A stretch of DNA of 64,000 bases from Pomphorhynchus laevis (Eukaryota > Acanthocephala > Palaeacanthocephala > Echinorhynchida > Pomphorhynchidae), in the NCBI GenBank assembly GCA_012934845.2, contig WNNJ02003084.1, forward strand, positions 1 through 64,000, written 5' to 3'. Below are positions 34,601 to 45,190 of the stretch, piece by piece. Position 1 is the first letter of the stretch; each line of letters starts with the position of its first letter. The notes under the pieces are model-generated. The model saw only the letters and a list, made by a program, of their open reading frames with translations, was not told where the DNA came from and did no database searches. The position numbers and the translations under genes are program-made.

Positions 34601-35822
34601 CTACATTATCTAGTTCTACAGTCACTTGACATTGACCTATGCTCTTTATCAACCCTCCACCAAAACTTCTCAGCCATCTTCCCGCTCTTAGCTCAGGCGA
34701 ACCACAACTTGACCATGTTTTTTGAGATATTACAGACAACATTGCTCCCGTATCAAACTCCATTTCCACTTGAACTCCGTTTATTCTCACTTCCAATGTC
34801 GGTCCCAGGATATGGTCCCTTCGACAAACGTTTTGAATTTCGAGAAAAGCCAACTCTACAGCCTTATTATCACCATTCTCGTCTGATATCAACTGATGAA
34901 TATTTTGTAGTGCTACCTTGCAGCATCGACGAATATGACCTATCTTACCACAACGGTGACATTTTACGTTCTTAGCCCAACACTGTTGCTCATTTACGTG
35001 ATTTGAACCATTACATCGTGTACAACGAGGCATGGAATTTTTATTCCATTGTGATCGACGTCCAGCACTTAATTTATTAACATGCGAAATTTCAACATCC
35101 TTTTTCGAGTCATTTGCATAATTCGAGCTGGTTTCCGTCGCTAACAAGTGCTTAGTAGCTTGTGTCATTTCCCAATTAGAAGCAATCCTAATTACATCGT
35201 CTAACGTAGGATTGTCTAATCGTAATAGACTCATACGTATTTCCTCGATTGGAGTATATGCAATTACCAGATCTCTCAATCTGTCGTCGATTGCTTGCTG
35301 TTCGGTTTGAATGGATTGATCGAAAAACGAACACTTACTAGCCAGGCCCCTTGCTTCCGCTATCCAATCTTTATGTGACTGATTGGCTTTTTGTCGACAT
35401 TGCGTAAATTCGAATCTGGCTGCAACTATATGCATCGGCTTTTTAAAATGACGATCGAGTTCCTTAATAATCATCTCGAAAGTAATGTCCTCTTTTTCGA
35501 AAGACGGAATCAATTGTCCAACCAAGCGAAAAATTTCTTGACCACAACTGGACAGTAAGAATTGTTTTTGTCGCATCTGTGAATCAACTCTGTGCATGCC
35601 CAAAAAATTCTTCAGTTGAATCCCGTAATCAATCCACTTATCGTGATCTGCATTGAAATGCTGAAACGCCGGTATATTGCAATCCTTATTGGGATTTTCA
35701 CGATTTTGCAGACTTTCCATCAACTTCGTCAATGTACGTTGTTGTTCCCATACAATTTTCATAATGTCGTTCGACGAAAATTTTGAACCACCCTCGTCGC
35801 CAATTGTTGTGTTTTCAGACAT
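31668..35822 (-). CDS. Gag-Pol polyprotein of the Ty3/gypsy element
   Basis: A single frame of 1,384 residues encodes the whole replication machinery, so gag and pol are fused without a frameshift. Approximate order: gag capsid 1-260; two zinc knuckles near 270-300 (CTRCNGSNHVNEQQC and CHRCGKIGHIRRCC); aspartic protease EFDTGA near 357; RT with RLPFGLSIAP and YLDD near 650; RNase H (YCDACERG near 797, ITDHKPL); integrase with the HHCC finger (HAGHPG near 1020, CNDCQRF) and DDE core (DFAG near 1084, SDNG near 1136, ERF near 1172). The C-terminus carries an SH3-like GEKVWYR segment. All catalytic residues are present. The ATG lies inside the 5' LTR: the first six codons are LTR sequence, and the primer-binding-site candidate is read as codons of gag. 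Confidence 0.95.
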   Translation of the reverse strand: MSENTTIGDEGGSKFSSNDIMKIVWEQQRTLTKLMESLQNRENPNKDCNIPAFQHFNADHDKWIDYGIQLKNFLGMHRVDSQMRQKQFLLSSCGQEIFRLVGQLIPSFEKEDITFEMIIKELDRHFKKPMHIVAARFEFTQCRQKANQSHKDWIAEARGLASKCSFFDQSIQTEQQAIDDRLRDLVIAYTPIEEIRMSLLRLDNPTLDDVIRIASNWEMTQATKHLLATETSSNYANDSKKDVEISHVNKLSAGRRSQWNKNSMPRCTRCNGSNHVNEQQCWAKNVKCHRCGKIGHIRRCCKVALQNIHQLISDENGDNKAVELAFLEIQNVCRRDHILGPTLEVRINGVQVEMEFDTGAMLSVISQKTWSSCGSPELRAGRWLRSFGGGLIKSIGQCQVTVELDNVAKLLNVEVVYETEKSLFGQPWIEAFNMSLPRQVRSRPRAINQLNLNQQGASDLNHMLLRFKELFNEDLGNIKDLEIKLQVDPSAIARCIPARRVPLPLKPKIEEELKRLLSNGTLEQVDSNCNYIEWASPIVSVLKKDNSIRLCADFKATINPYLNCDCFELPTFEEILSKIAGGTLYSVLDLKDAYSQMKVHQDSRKYLTISTPFGYYQYRRLPFGLSIAPILFQRYMNQLLGTIPGVAVYLDDVVVAGETRSEHIDRLRSVMTRLLNAGIRVKREKCLFLQEQVKFLGHVLDKGMVKVDPEKVDTIQNICPPSNPKELRTFLGTIGFLERFIPHLRSQCADLYSLTGVRANWNWTDRHQSQFELVKQSMLKPKILIPYDGKSNLKLYCDACERGLGAVLLQETKNNRYLPIAYASRKLSSAEINYSQIDREALALIFGVNKFRYFLLGRKFVLITDHKPLKYIFGNQRNLPKIANQRLVRWALLLSQFDYELECIPGKDNIIADVLSRFPCQGLDCAETSGTNDICVNLLCEDTPLLSATAIREATKQDLILKKVTQYVSIGWPNKVTDSNIHYYSTRRNELSFENGILLLGARVLIPTSLRETVLRALHAGHPGIVAMKSLSRYYVWWPGLDADIERSVQNCNDCQRFRNNEPNHPLHNWPVPSDIWTRIHVDFAGPSQQEYYFVVQCALSKWPEVIKMQCTSAHSTIKVLREIFARNGVPEELVSDNGPPFQSSEFANFLQSNGVKHVRVSPYHPRSNGLAERFIQVLKNKVIRPYNIHDRPKRLQQFLLSYRNTPHSATGKPPSIVFTGHRLTTLFDRLKPNLRSTLEGYQANNKIHFDKKSKPREFYSGEKVWYRQKSNEPWSAGEIEKRSNWTSYVVSNADQNYRLHADMLRKGEGIENREITNDADNDQEKMNSTLSQRIEITSDQSPLTITNSADEKNLEHDNCHRQLPRRSERVRKVPVRYGWNVAY

Positions 35823-35996
35823 TGCAAAGCAAACGCTAACGTTTTTTAATTTTTAGTACAAACAAAACACCAGCGTTCAGAAACAGTCGCTATCCGACAT
35901 ATATAGTCAAAATACAAAGGCATACCGCCAAGCACATTGCTGCCAGTGATAATCGTCATTGCCATACATTTGCAGTGTGTTCGTTCATACACAACA
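35805..35996 (-). repeat. 5' LTR
   Basis: 192 bp. On the minus strand its last 18 nt encode the first six residues of Gag-Pol. Confidence 0.95.
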
Positions 35997-36001
35997 ATTT
36001 T

Positions 36002-37654
36002 AAAATAATATAATATTGTTTTATAATATAAATATTATTTTATAATATTATAAAATAATATTTTAATTTATTACTATTATTAATATATTTTAACATAAAT
36101 TATATTAAGTGTATTGAAACTTTAAGTAATTTGCAGTCGAGCAAATAGTTCTCGCTTCTGCTACACTATATATTCTTGGTGTATATTTATCTGCCCTGTC
36201 AATTTATTGAATTCAAAAAGGATGATAAAAATACAGAATTTCTTACAAATACAAAATATATTAAATAGTTTAGATAACATGATAATTCAACAGCAAAGTT
36301 CAATAGCGATTTTTAAAAAAGCCTGAACGTGTTAATTTTAAATAATAATTGTAACCTTGCAAGTTGCTTTTTGGAGGAATTGAGTTGCCTTGGTGTCAGG
36401 GTAGCACTTGGTTCTGATAATTAAGACTAAGAATGCTAGCAATAGAATAATATATTGAGTGATCACCCAGAATCTTAAAATTAGTTATCATGGCTGATAC
36501 TTAATATATTCCAACTAAACTATCGCATTTTATTGGACATGTAACAAATGAACATTTTAATACACAATTTTCGTAATGATTGATCGTATAGAGCGTAACA
36601 ATAAATCTTATATTATTATTTATTATTTATTATTTTGAATTTATATATAGTATAAAATACGTAGACTCGGTTATCTGATCTTGATTGTTCGTGTGCGTTC
36701 AGCTTGTAAGTGACAAAATATATTAATCCTATGCTTGGGCATAATAAATTATCCACACAAAAGATTCTTTTATATAAATTGTTTCAACGTTCCGTCATGC
36801 AAGTTACCCGTACTAGATATTACTTCCTTTTCAAGCTTTTTCAAGATATGTACTAAAGCGTCACTGTGTCTGACCGAAACGTTGTGAAAATTTATAAATG
36901 TTCTCATGTGGATAATTTATTATGTCAAAGCATAAGGAAATAATAATTATATAAAGCAATAAAACGTAGTTTTATTAATAGTTGGTAATAATAAACTAGT
37001 TTTGAAATAAGGTTACTATATTACAAAGAACTGAAAATAACGAATTTATCGATTAGATAAGTGTGCCCGCATATACAATAAGGGCTTGACAATTTGGATA
37101 CCATTTCAAGATAGTACTTAAAATTCTAGGACTTTTAATTCTATTTAACAAATCCGATAAGCTAACTTTGCATACATATTTAAATTAAAAAATTACTATA
37201 CATTTAAATTAAAATTAAAGACAATTATAAAAAATGCTATTAAAATAAGAGATAATTAATTATAAATAATAAATAATTATATAAGATTTTATATTATTTA
37301 TATATTAAATAAAGTTAGAATCTATTATCAAAATTTAAAATAAAAATTAATTTCTATGAATTGACTAATAAATAATATACGATGTATTCGAATAAGGATT
37401 AGAGGTAATCAGGACAAACTTGTGTTATCAGATTTCGGGTCTTACTCCTCGACCCACATATCAGCGGGGCTAAATACATGCTAATGACGTAGTTTCTACG
37501 ATGACATTTGATTATCTGTTATATATTACTCTAATACTAAACATATTATTTATTATCCATAGTAATTCTACTTAAAGAGTTTAAATTTATTTTTTATAAT
37601 ATTGTGTTGACTTATATTTTACTATTTTCTGTTTAATTTTGTTAAAATATTTAA
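36002..37654. other. AT-rich spacer with dispersed-repeat copies
   Basis: A partial family copy lies at about 36600-36690 (plus strand). A larger inverted copy lies at about 37180-37510 (minus strand), including its 5' part with CAGATTTCGGGTC and GCGGGGCTAAATACATG. No gene. Confidence 0.55.
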
Positions 37655-37993
37655 ATGACTTTGCAGCGAACCAATATCATTATATTATCGCAATTGTTAA
37701 AATTTCATTATTTAATGTATTATATTCAATGTTATATGGTATGCATTAATGCTCAAACTGGCAAGCCTTCAAGTATAAAAACCTCAATCAGAAATAACAA
37801 GAACAACAATGATACTCAAAGGTATGGAATGTGGGAAGGTGACGACTATCTATATGAAGCCGGCGCAAGTGACTTTTATGAAAACACCGAAAATGTTGAA
37901 AATCGTAAGCCTGCAGTTTTGGAGGAGCTCCGACGACAAAAGGAGGTGGCTAATGTCATAGACGAATCAAAGCAATACATTGAAAACTTGTAA
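37655..37993 (+). CDS. Small putative secreted or membrane-anchored protein
   Basis: 112 codons from ATG to stop. A hydrophobic N-terminal segment (IIILSQLLKFHYLMYYIQC) ends at CINA|Q, a plausible signal-peptide cleavage site, leaving about 78 residues. The mature part is polar and asparagine-rich (RNNKNNND), followed by an acidic/aromatic stretch GMWEGDDYLYEAGASDFYEN and a helical, charged C-terminus (EELRRQKEVANVIDESKQYI). No cysteines beyond the leader and no dibasic-glycine amidation site, so it does not look like a standard neuropeptide precursor. I do not recognise it. An alternative start by splicing after TTTGCAG at 37666 is possible and would replace the leader. Confidence 0.45.
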   Translation: MTLQRTNIIILSQLLKFHYLMYYIQCYMVCINAQTGKPSSIKTSIRNNKNNNDTQRYGMWEGDDYLYEAGASDFYENTENVENRKPAVLEELRRQKEVANVIDESKQYIENL

Positions 37994-38102
37994 GACTTTG
38001 TGTAATTAACTTCAATTGAAACATCACATCGAATTAAATTTTTGTTCATTATTTCGTTCTTATTCCGCTTTGAAGCAAGATCGGCTATGTAGGATTTGAT
38101 CC

Positions 38103-38364
38103 TCAATTACGCCCTATTCGGAGTCTGTCAGAGTGAAGTCCGGAAGTCTTTAAATCCGAGTGTAGGTCATTCAGGCATCGTCGTTTTGGACGAACGTTCG
38201 GGCGTTTGCCGCCGATTTTAGGCTCCAAAGCAGTCTTTACGATAAAGCAGTTTTCAACCCGCAAAACGTGGCTGTACCATCGAAGAATGGCCACTTGCGT
38301 TTTGCGTCCGATTAGTGCGACTCCGTATCTATGAAGTATGTTCCCATTTCTCACATGATCACAA
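38103..38364 (-). pseudogene. RTE-type LINE 3' coding fragment, second family
   Basis: The minus strand reads ILRWYSHVLRVENCFIVKTA then GGKRPNVRPKRRCLNDLHSD, the conserved C-terminus of RTE reverse transcriptases. It differs from the 9-kb family (LQWYGHVIRASKHQP). No RT core remains. Confidence 0.75.
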
Positions 38365-38559
38365 CACGTCCGGAAATTTGAAGGTATTTACTATTGATAA
38401 TGAATTTTGTTAGTATCCTCCTGATCGGCCTGTTATATGGGCCTATAACCGGGCGTTGTCTACGTTTAGCTCACTCTATAGCTAGTATGCTGGGGGAAGT
38501 TTCCAGAGGCACTACAAAGAGGAACGGATACCCCCGTTATCTTTACGATACAAATTAAC

Positions 38560-38890
38560 AAATAGTTTTAATAGATGTTAATTCAATGTTTATATTTTCT
38601 TTATCATCAATATTAGCTTTATTAAGAATAAGATTACCTGAATAAATTTGTTCACTTATTGAATTAAAATTGTTAGAATAAAATACACAAATATCATCAA
38701 TGTATCCAACGTATATATTTCATATCTTTATATAATTTAGATTTATTTTGTAAGCGCTATGAACAAATTCATATTCTATAAAGCTTAACATAAACCAGCT
38801 ATAATTGGGCTAACATTACCTCTAATTGAAAGACGTTTAATTTGTCCCTACTTTTAAATAACTTTGATTTATATATCCTGCGAATTTATA
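38560..38890 (-). pseudogene. Penelope-like element fragment (RT motif B/C region)
   Basis: The minus strand carries YVGYIDDICVF.SNNFN.ISEQI-like sequence and the FIEYEFVHS region, matching 46170-46370. Broken by stops. Confidence 0.6.
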
Positions 38891-39144
38891 TTTTGATTGA
38901 AGGAATCGGAAAGACTAAACAGCATAAACTGACTCTATGCGGTTTCGACTTTTGAGTATCATCAGTAGGTGCTGCTGCACAACTGAATTGAAGTGCAGCT
39001 CCGCTAGGCAGCTCAAAAGAGCTGTGTAAGGATACTGCACTTCAATCCAGTTGTGCAACAGCACCTACTGATGAGAGTCAAAAGTCGAAACAGCATAGAG
39101 TCAGTTTATGCTGTTTATTCTTCCCGATTCCTTTAATCAGAATT
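38890..39144. repeat. Long inverted repeat with a hammerhead-like core in each arm
   Basis: The left arm (38890-38998, core on the minus strand) and right arm (39035-39144, core on the plus strand) are complementary over about 108 bp, around a ~36-bp spacer. Each arm has CTACTGATGA, about 12 nt, GAAAC, then a hairpin GCATA..TATGC. It is set within PLE fragments. Confidence 0.8.
39060..39120 (+). ncRNA. Degenerate type I hammerhead-like motif (right arm)
   Basis: CTGATGA (39068-39074), GAGTCAAAAGTC, GAAAC (39087-39091), then a perfect 8-bp hairpin III (39090-39097 with 39107-39114) ending in GT-T, so the cleavage triplet would be GTT. Helix II is imperfect here (consensus from the three copies at 38.95, 39.07 and 39.98 kb would be GACT-CAAA-AGTC). 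Helix I is only 2-3 bp next to the core. Probably inactive. Confidence 0.4.
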
Positions 39145-40400
39145 CTTTGAAAGGTAATAATGTCGAAAACAATTTCTTATATTTATAAATATTTTATACC
39201 GACAGCTAAATATCTTAATACAAAGTAAAATGTCAACTATCTTTTGTTTTAATTTAAATGTATCCATGTATCTATTAGTACACTTTTACCGTATTTTATG
39301 ATAATAGTTATTATAGTATAAATATGTATATCTATTTCCAAATATAAGGTTAATTAATTTTTTAAGGCTTCTTTTATATCTGCTAAATCTAAACTTGTAT
39401 AAAGCGTATTGAAATCGTATGTATTTATATTCTGATACTTTATTTCTTTTGGGTTCTAAAAATTCTTTTATTTAATTAATACTTAAATAATACGATTTAT
39501 ATATTTAATAAATAAGTTGGCTCGAGCTATATTGCTTAGCTATAATTGGGCTACTATTACATTCAATTGGGACACCTTTTATTTGTATAAATATAGATTA
39601 TTTTTATAAATATATATTATTATATTTGTATAATATCTATTTGTATATTTTTATAATATCTATTTCTATAACATCTATTTGTATATATTTTATATATATT
39701 TTTATAATATCTATTTGTATATTATCTTTTATTTGTATAAATATAGATTTAACCGCCTTACCCTTTTTATCCACTATTGAACAGTGACCTGTACTAAGTT
39801 ACTTTCAATTTACTTATATTTCTTTTAATTTACTTATAATTTCTTTTAATTTACTTTTAAATAATTTTGATTTATCAAAATATTGAAGGCTTCTATTTAT
39901 TCAATTTAATCCATTCAATTTTATCCAACATTAATCCAACTAGATTATCCAATCCAGCTGTGCAGCAGACCTACTGATGAGACTCAAATGATAAAATTGA
40001 ATTAATAGAAGCCTTAAATATTTACTTGATGGTTTAATGTTTGTTAGCTATATGTTTTTTCCTCGGATGAAATTTGGTTATCTAGCGTAAATACAGGTGT
40101 TAAATACACATATATCATAAATGTGTCAAAACATATATTTCATATCTTTATATAATTTAGATTTATTCATATTCTATAGTATAGATACGCCTTATAATTA
40201 TTATAACATATATATGTATATCTTTTTTCGAATATAAGGTTAATTAATTTTTCTAACGCTTCTTTAATATCTGCTAAATCTAGATTTGTATAAAGCGTAA
40301 TAATATATTCTGAAAATTTATTCCTTTTGTGTTCTAAAAATTCTTATGTGGAATTAATACTTAAATAGTGTTTTATTCCAGTATTAATTTCGATTACCCT
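39145..40400 (-). pseudogene. Nested, decayed Penelope-like element fragments
   Basis: Minus-strand pieces match the PLE at 45.7-46.6 kb: the NTYDxxTLYT..DLADIKEA block near 39430-39360 and again near 40310-40250, motif B (GN..SPIIA-like) near 39560-39530, and a hammerhead-type CTACTGATGAGACTCAAA at 39970. All are broken and rearranged. Confidence 0.6.
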
Positions 40401-40925
40401 ACAATATTTCTTGAAGTGTGCTTTAATTATTTTAAGTATTTTATTCATATAGACAGAAAGTGGTTTTAATGTACATTTAAACGGACTACATATAAACCTA
40501 GGTTTTATTGGATTTTTATGTAATTTTGGATTTTAATATAATATAGGTATAGTTTTATTATTTGATTCAATTTTAATTATAGAACAATGACTTGTAATAA
40601 TTGTTTCTAAACTTAACTCACTACATCCATATGTTGTGTTTACATTTGAATCATTATAATTAACTTCTTTCATCAGTATATCATAATAAAGATTTTTGCA
40701 TATGAAGACAAAGTTATTACTAGCTTTATCAATAGTTGTTATTATATAGTTATCCTTTAATTTAGTAAGTTCTGTATACATATCTTTATTAATTTTATCT
40801 TTCCTTTTGTAATTGTTTGTTATTTTCATTTTATTTTTAATTTTATCAAATATATAATCTTTCCAAATGTTTATCTTTGATGTATTTAAACTATATAAAT
40901 ATGTATAAAATATGTATATAAACAT
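40400..40925 (-). pseudogene. Penelope-like element, N-terminal RT region
   Basis: The 130-codon minus-strand frame (40533-40925) contains WKDYIFDKIKNKMKITNNY and LKDNYIITTIDKASNNFVFI then CKNLYYDILMKEV, the first conserved block of PLE reverse transcriptases (residues before the fingers). Downstream on the minus strand, 40530-40400 reads PKLHKNPIKPRF..S.FKC-like sequence. A diverged duplicate of the N-terminal block lies at 41290-41620. Confidence 0.7.
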
Positions 40926-41290
40926 ACTTTAAAGTATGTATCTTTAAAGTATTTAAAGTATTTAAAATACTTAAAATAATACTAAAATGATTTTAAAAAT
41001 ATTATTTTAGATAATAATACTAGAGTATACTAGTATACTAGTATATACTAGAATAAACGAGTATAATACTAGGATTAATACCTGATATAATACTACTATA
41101 GTAATAGTAGATAATACTAAATAATATATAATATTATATAATAATACTAATAATAGATAATAGATATAATCTAATTAGATTATAATATTAGAAATTTATA
41201 AAAATTTTACTAAAGTAAATAATACTTAATTCATATAAACCGAGATTCATATGAACCCAACTACATATGAACTTTAAATCTTTTTATCCA
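40926..41290. repeat. AT microsatellite-like tract rich in TACTAG/TAATACTA
   Basis: About 200 bp built from ACTAGTATAC, TAATACTA and ATAATAG words with many short palindromes. No gene. Confidence 0.6.
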
Positions 41291-41620
41291 TTACAGAACA
41301 GTGACTTGTATTATTTGTTTCTAAACTTCTATATGTTGTGTTTACATTTAATAATTGTAGACTTAAATTCATGTTTATCTTCTATATAACCACTATTAAC
41401 CACATTATCTAATATAATGTCTATATAAACTATAAACGCTTTCTATAATAAAGCGTTTTGCATTTGAAGACAAAGTTATTACTAGCTTTATCAATAGTTG
41501 CTATTATATAGTTATGCTTTAATTTAGTAAGTTCTGAAATTTGATCTTTCCTTTTATAATTGTTTGTTATTTTAATTTTTTTAATTTCATCAATTTTCAT
41601 CAATTTTCGAATTTTTATCT
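41291..41620 (-). pseudogene. Second Penelope-like N-terminal fragment
   Basis: Nearly repeats 40580-40830 (AAGACAAAGTTATTACTAGC and AATAGTTG.TATTATATAG are shared), with frame breaks. Confidence 0.6.
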
Positions 41621-41874
41621 CTGATCAATTTAAGCTTCAACTATTAATAAGCTCTCCAAAGTAAGAATTTCAGTTATTTATAATGAATTGTAAATATCCT
41701 TATTATTTAATCCATATATCCATTTAATAGCAATTTAATTCGCAATTTATAATTAATTCTCAATTATTGAAACATATGTTAATTTATTTGAACAAAATAA
41801 ATTAAAATATATGTTAATTTATTTAACAGCATATATTTTGCAGTATATTTCTAGAATCTTTCTAATATCGCCCA

Positions 41875-42570
41875 TCGCCTCCATTACGCGTCAACGTTCC
41901 CTTGCTGGAAAGCTACGCTCAGCCGCTGTATCAGTAGCTGCCAGCTCTTGCTCAGCCTGTTGTGTTTTTTAGCATCACGGACAAGCGTGTGATAAAGACT
42001 TTAATTGCTGGGTAGTATGCACCTCGTGTTTTGATTGCGGCCGGCTGAAATTCGTATGATTGTTAATCAATGCATGTATATATTGCAGTTTTTTATGTTT
42101 CAGCAAGTCCTGCCACCTTTTCGGCACCGGTGACACATGGATATCGTAGCTAGCGGCCATGGCGTTTGGACAAATGTAGTCCCACACCAAGTGAAGGCTG
42201 CCTGACCATGGCACTAACGAACAACCATCGGGACGCTTGTCATCGTCAAGCGTAAGGCCGCTTGGCTATAATCGACATGATATTTCGGCGCTACAGAGCG
42301 CTTGTTGCAGCAGCATGTTTTTCTTTGTATGACGAGTGGGTCTTGCTTTGCCCTGTTTACAGTCTAGTGGTGGCTGAACGCATCTGATTTGTTGCAACGA
42401 AAACATGTGAACTCTTTAGCGATATGAACTCTCAGTTGCACATCAATATATATTGCGAAAGTCATGCCCTCCATGCGGATGCCAACTGCTGTAATCGGCA
42501 ATGCCTGTGAAAGGCTCCAGACTGTTGTGTAGACATCTCTAACAACGTGATCTATACCTCGTTGTTCTGC
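41875..42570 (-). pseudogene. R2/RLE-type retroelement C-terminus, second copy
   Basis: On the minus strand: ITAVGIRMEGMTFAI...LRVHIAKEFTCFRCNKSDAF (finger region, 42490-42370), then AALRL..KRPDGCSLVPWSG then SLHLVWDYICP (endonuclease-like KRPD-X-WD, about 42270-42170). The tail is LIQRLSVAFQQGN near 41930-41895. It parallels the order in 11800-13060 but is a different, diverged family. Several stops. Confidence 0.6.
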
Positions 42571-44944
42571 AGTTTTGTAGAAGACTTAAAGACTTGTCGT
42601 GACTCGGTCCATCGTTTTTGAGTGTTTATTCCCACGGAACCGGAGACAACGAACATGACGACTATTGTTCAATCGCAATGGCGAAAAGCGGATATACCCT
42701 ACCGTACGTGCTCAGACTACCTTTCTCTAGCAACCGCCCTATCAGATCGTTTCGTCTGAAAGAGATGTACAAAATGCTGAATGGCTGTTTCGCTAGCAAG
42801 GTATAGTCAATCACAATTGTTTGCTAGAGTTGCCTAGGACCAGGCTTATGCGGTTAATTTTAAATTCAGGATGCTCAATAGTATAGAACGCAACTCGTCA
42901 TCGTGATTATCAAATCGGTTGCTCACACAACAAGGATAGCATCGGAGTATGTACGACATCTTAAAAAGGCCAAGGTACAAACGTAGAAGACCCTAAACGT
43001 CCTGCCGGGCTAAATAGGCAAGGCGCTTATTTGCTAAGCGCAAGTCATCTTTTACTGAATTCACTGAATTATTATATGAAAACATACGCAAAGCAAATAC
43101 GATAATTTTGTTATAATAATCTGATAATTTATTAAAAAGTCCTTTTGCGGCCTCGGTTTTAGGCCAAAGAAAAAGCAGTTATGAGGTAACTACAATAAGT
43201 CAATTTTCGTGTATGCTACCTAGGGTTATTTCTGAGATACCTGACAATGCAAACTAACTGATTGGTAAATGAAGTGCATTGATGATAACGTCAAAAGATA
43301 AATAATCTATTTTGATTAATGGAATTGTTTAAAATATCGGAAAATGGGATTAGGGGGAATATCAGTTTAGTTTGTTGCAAAATCTGTAGCGACAGTGTTT
43401 CAAACGATCATGGCAAGGAATAATAGGATGCGAAGTGTGTCGTGGTAACCGTGTAGGTGAGCTCGAACGATATCAGATCTTTTGAGTTTTGTTGATTTAG
43501 CTTAAGAGCTCGAAGTGATTTAAAAGCTGCAATGATATCTGTTTCGATATTTTGGTGGTGTTAAAAATGCAATGTTTTTGAGTTAGTGTTGATAATCAAT
43601 AGAGAGTAGAGATACCGTTGTCAAGGTGGCTATAGATTAGATAAATTTATTAATTTTTTAAGTGGATCATCTAGACAGGCCGCATACAAGTCCACTGAAA
43701 TAAAAAAAATAAAAAATGATGCGACTGGAAATAATAGTAATAATCATTTTATATTAATCATTTTATAAATATCCTGTATTTATTTTGATTCCTGGATTAA
43801 TAAAACGCACATTTGAATTATGTGTTTCCTGGTCTTTGCCATTTCGAAATGACATTTTCAAATGACATTACAGTAATTTGGAAATGACTGTAATGGGAAT
43901 CAAACAGATTTTGCTTATCTACAAATTATCTATACCAGAGAAATACCTACCATTCATACTACTACCATTCGTTTTTATTGTTCAGTCGTTATTTATGTTC
44001 TTCGAATTATCTGAGAATTCGGAATAAAATCCACTTGTTTTCGCTAAAGTTAATGATTGGCTTTCAATTGTCAATCTCTTTTGCATTGATATCCAGAACA
44101 CTTTAATTCAATGAAACTAACTTTGCAATACTCGTTATTTTTTCTAAATTTACAAATTATTGGTATTTAACATAATAAAAATAAAGTCTTACAATTCATG
44201 TGGTTCTTAAATATCAATTTATCCGCAATGAACTCTATCGGTCACAAGGGAAATCAAATTTCTTATAATGTCACTTAACATTAATAGAAATATATACTCT
44301 GAAAAATTGAAAGTTGAATTTAATATTAAAGTTAAAAAGTATTACGCTGTTGATTTGGGTCAAATGAAGAACTTTCCTGTAAGATATTTAAGGAACTATG
44401 TATTTTGTTTAAGTACGAATGCTTACACTTTTAAAATACAAATGTTTACGTTTAATTGATAATTATTAAAAATGAAATAAATAAGTTAAAAATAAAAATA
44501 ATCATCGCTAATGATTATAATAATCGGCGTTTCGAATAAATAAATTTATCTTAAATTAATGATTTTGTTAATTTTCTTAAAAATTAAAAACTAGTGACTT
44601 TTGACTATTTTCTTTACTGCTAAAGGAATTTTCATTTTCAATTGTATATGAACTAAGAATATACTTTGTTAAGAATAATAAAATTAAGAATATACTATTA
44701 ATGAATTAATAATGCATGTATATAAGCCATTATATACGATATAATATTAATGCATTATAATATAATATTAATTTATTATATTACAAATATTTATGCCTTA
44801 TATTAAATATAATGCGTTAATATTTAATAATTTTGTAAATAATTTTGTAAATCATTTAAGAATTAACAATGAGAGACCAATGATGAGACCCACCCAGGCT
44901 GATGGATAAACATAAATGGATTAATTAATTGTATAGAGGTTGAA
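42571..44944. other. Long spacer without a recognisable gene
   Basis: 42600-43060 is compositionally less AT-rich and may be retroelement debris, but no family motif is seen. 43060-44870 is AT-rich. At 44870-44905 a short remnant (TGATGAGACCCACCCAGGCT) matches the hammerhead segment of the tRNA-SINE on the plus strand. Confidence 0.45.
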
Positions 44945-45190
44945 TCATATAAAACTATAAAACTATACCTATATTATATTGGAATCCAAAATTACATAAA
45001 AATCCAATAAAACCTAGGTTCATATGTAGTGCGTTTAAATGTACATTAAAACCACTTTCTGTCTATATGAATAAAATACTTGAAGTAATAAAAACACACT
45101 TCAAGAAATATTGCCGGGTAATCGAAATTAATACTGGTATAAAACACTATTTCAGTATTGATTCTACAAAAGAACTTTTAAACAAGCGTT
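44945..45190 (+). pseudogene. Penelope-like element fragment (fingers)
   Basis: Plus strand: GIPKLHKNPIKPRFICSAFK then CTLKPLSVYMNKILEVIKTH, then YCRVIEINTGIKHYFS.DSTKE. The PKLHKNP block is the canonical PLE finger motif. It ends abruptly at TTTTAAACAAG. Confidence 0.75.

Larger units (their letters stand above)
31447..35996 (-). mobile_element. Intact Ty3/gypsy LTR retrotransposon (K02A2.6-like), 4,550 bp
   Basis: Two 192-bp LTRs (31447-31638, 35805-35996) look identical base for base and each begins TGTTGTGT and ends ACACAACA. A 5-bp target-site duplication ATTTT flanks the element (31442-31446, 35997-36001). The primer-binding-site candidate TGGCGACGAGGG starts 2 nt inside the 5' LTR (35802 downward). 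The polypurine tract GGGGAAGAGGAA (31650-31639) touches the 3' LTR. One uninterrupted gag-pol frame fills the interior. Identical LTRs and an open frame mean a recent insertion, possibly still active. Confidence 0.95.

Noticed and set aside
34529-34975. Plus-strand frames within the gypsy element
   Set aside because: Shadows of the intact minus-strand gag-pol.
44268-44459. 63-codon frame
   Set aside because: Very AT-rich, no domain, no clear splice sites; chance frame cannot be excluded.
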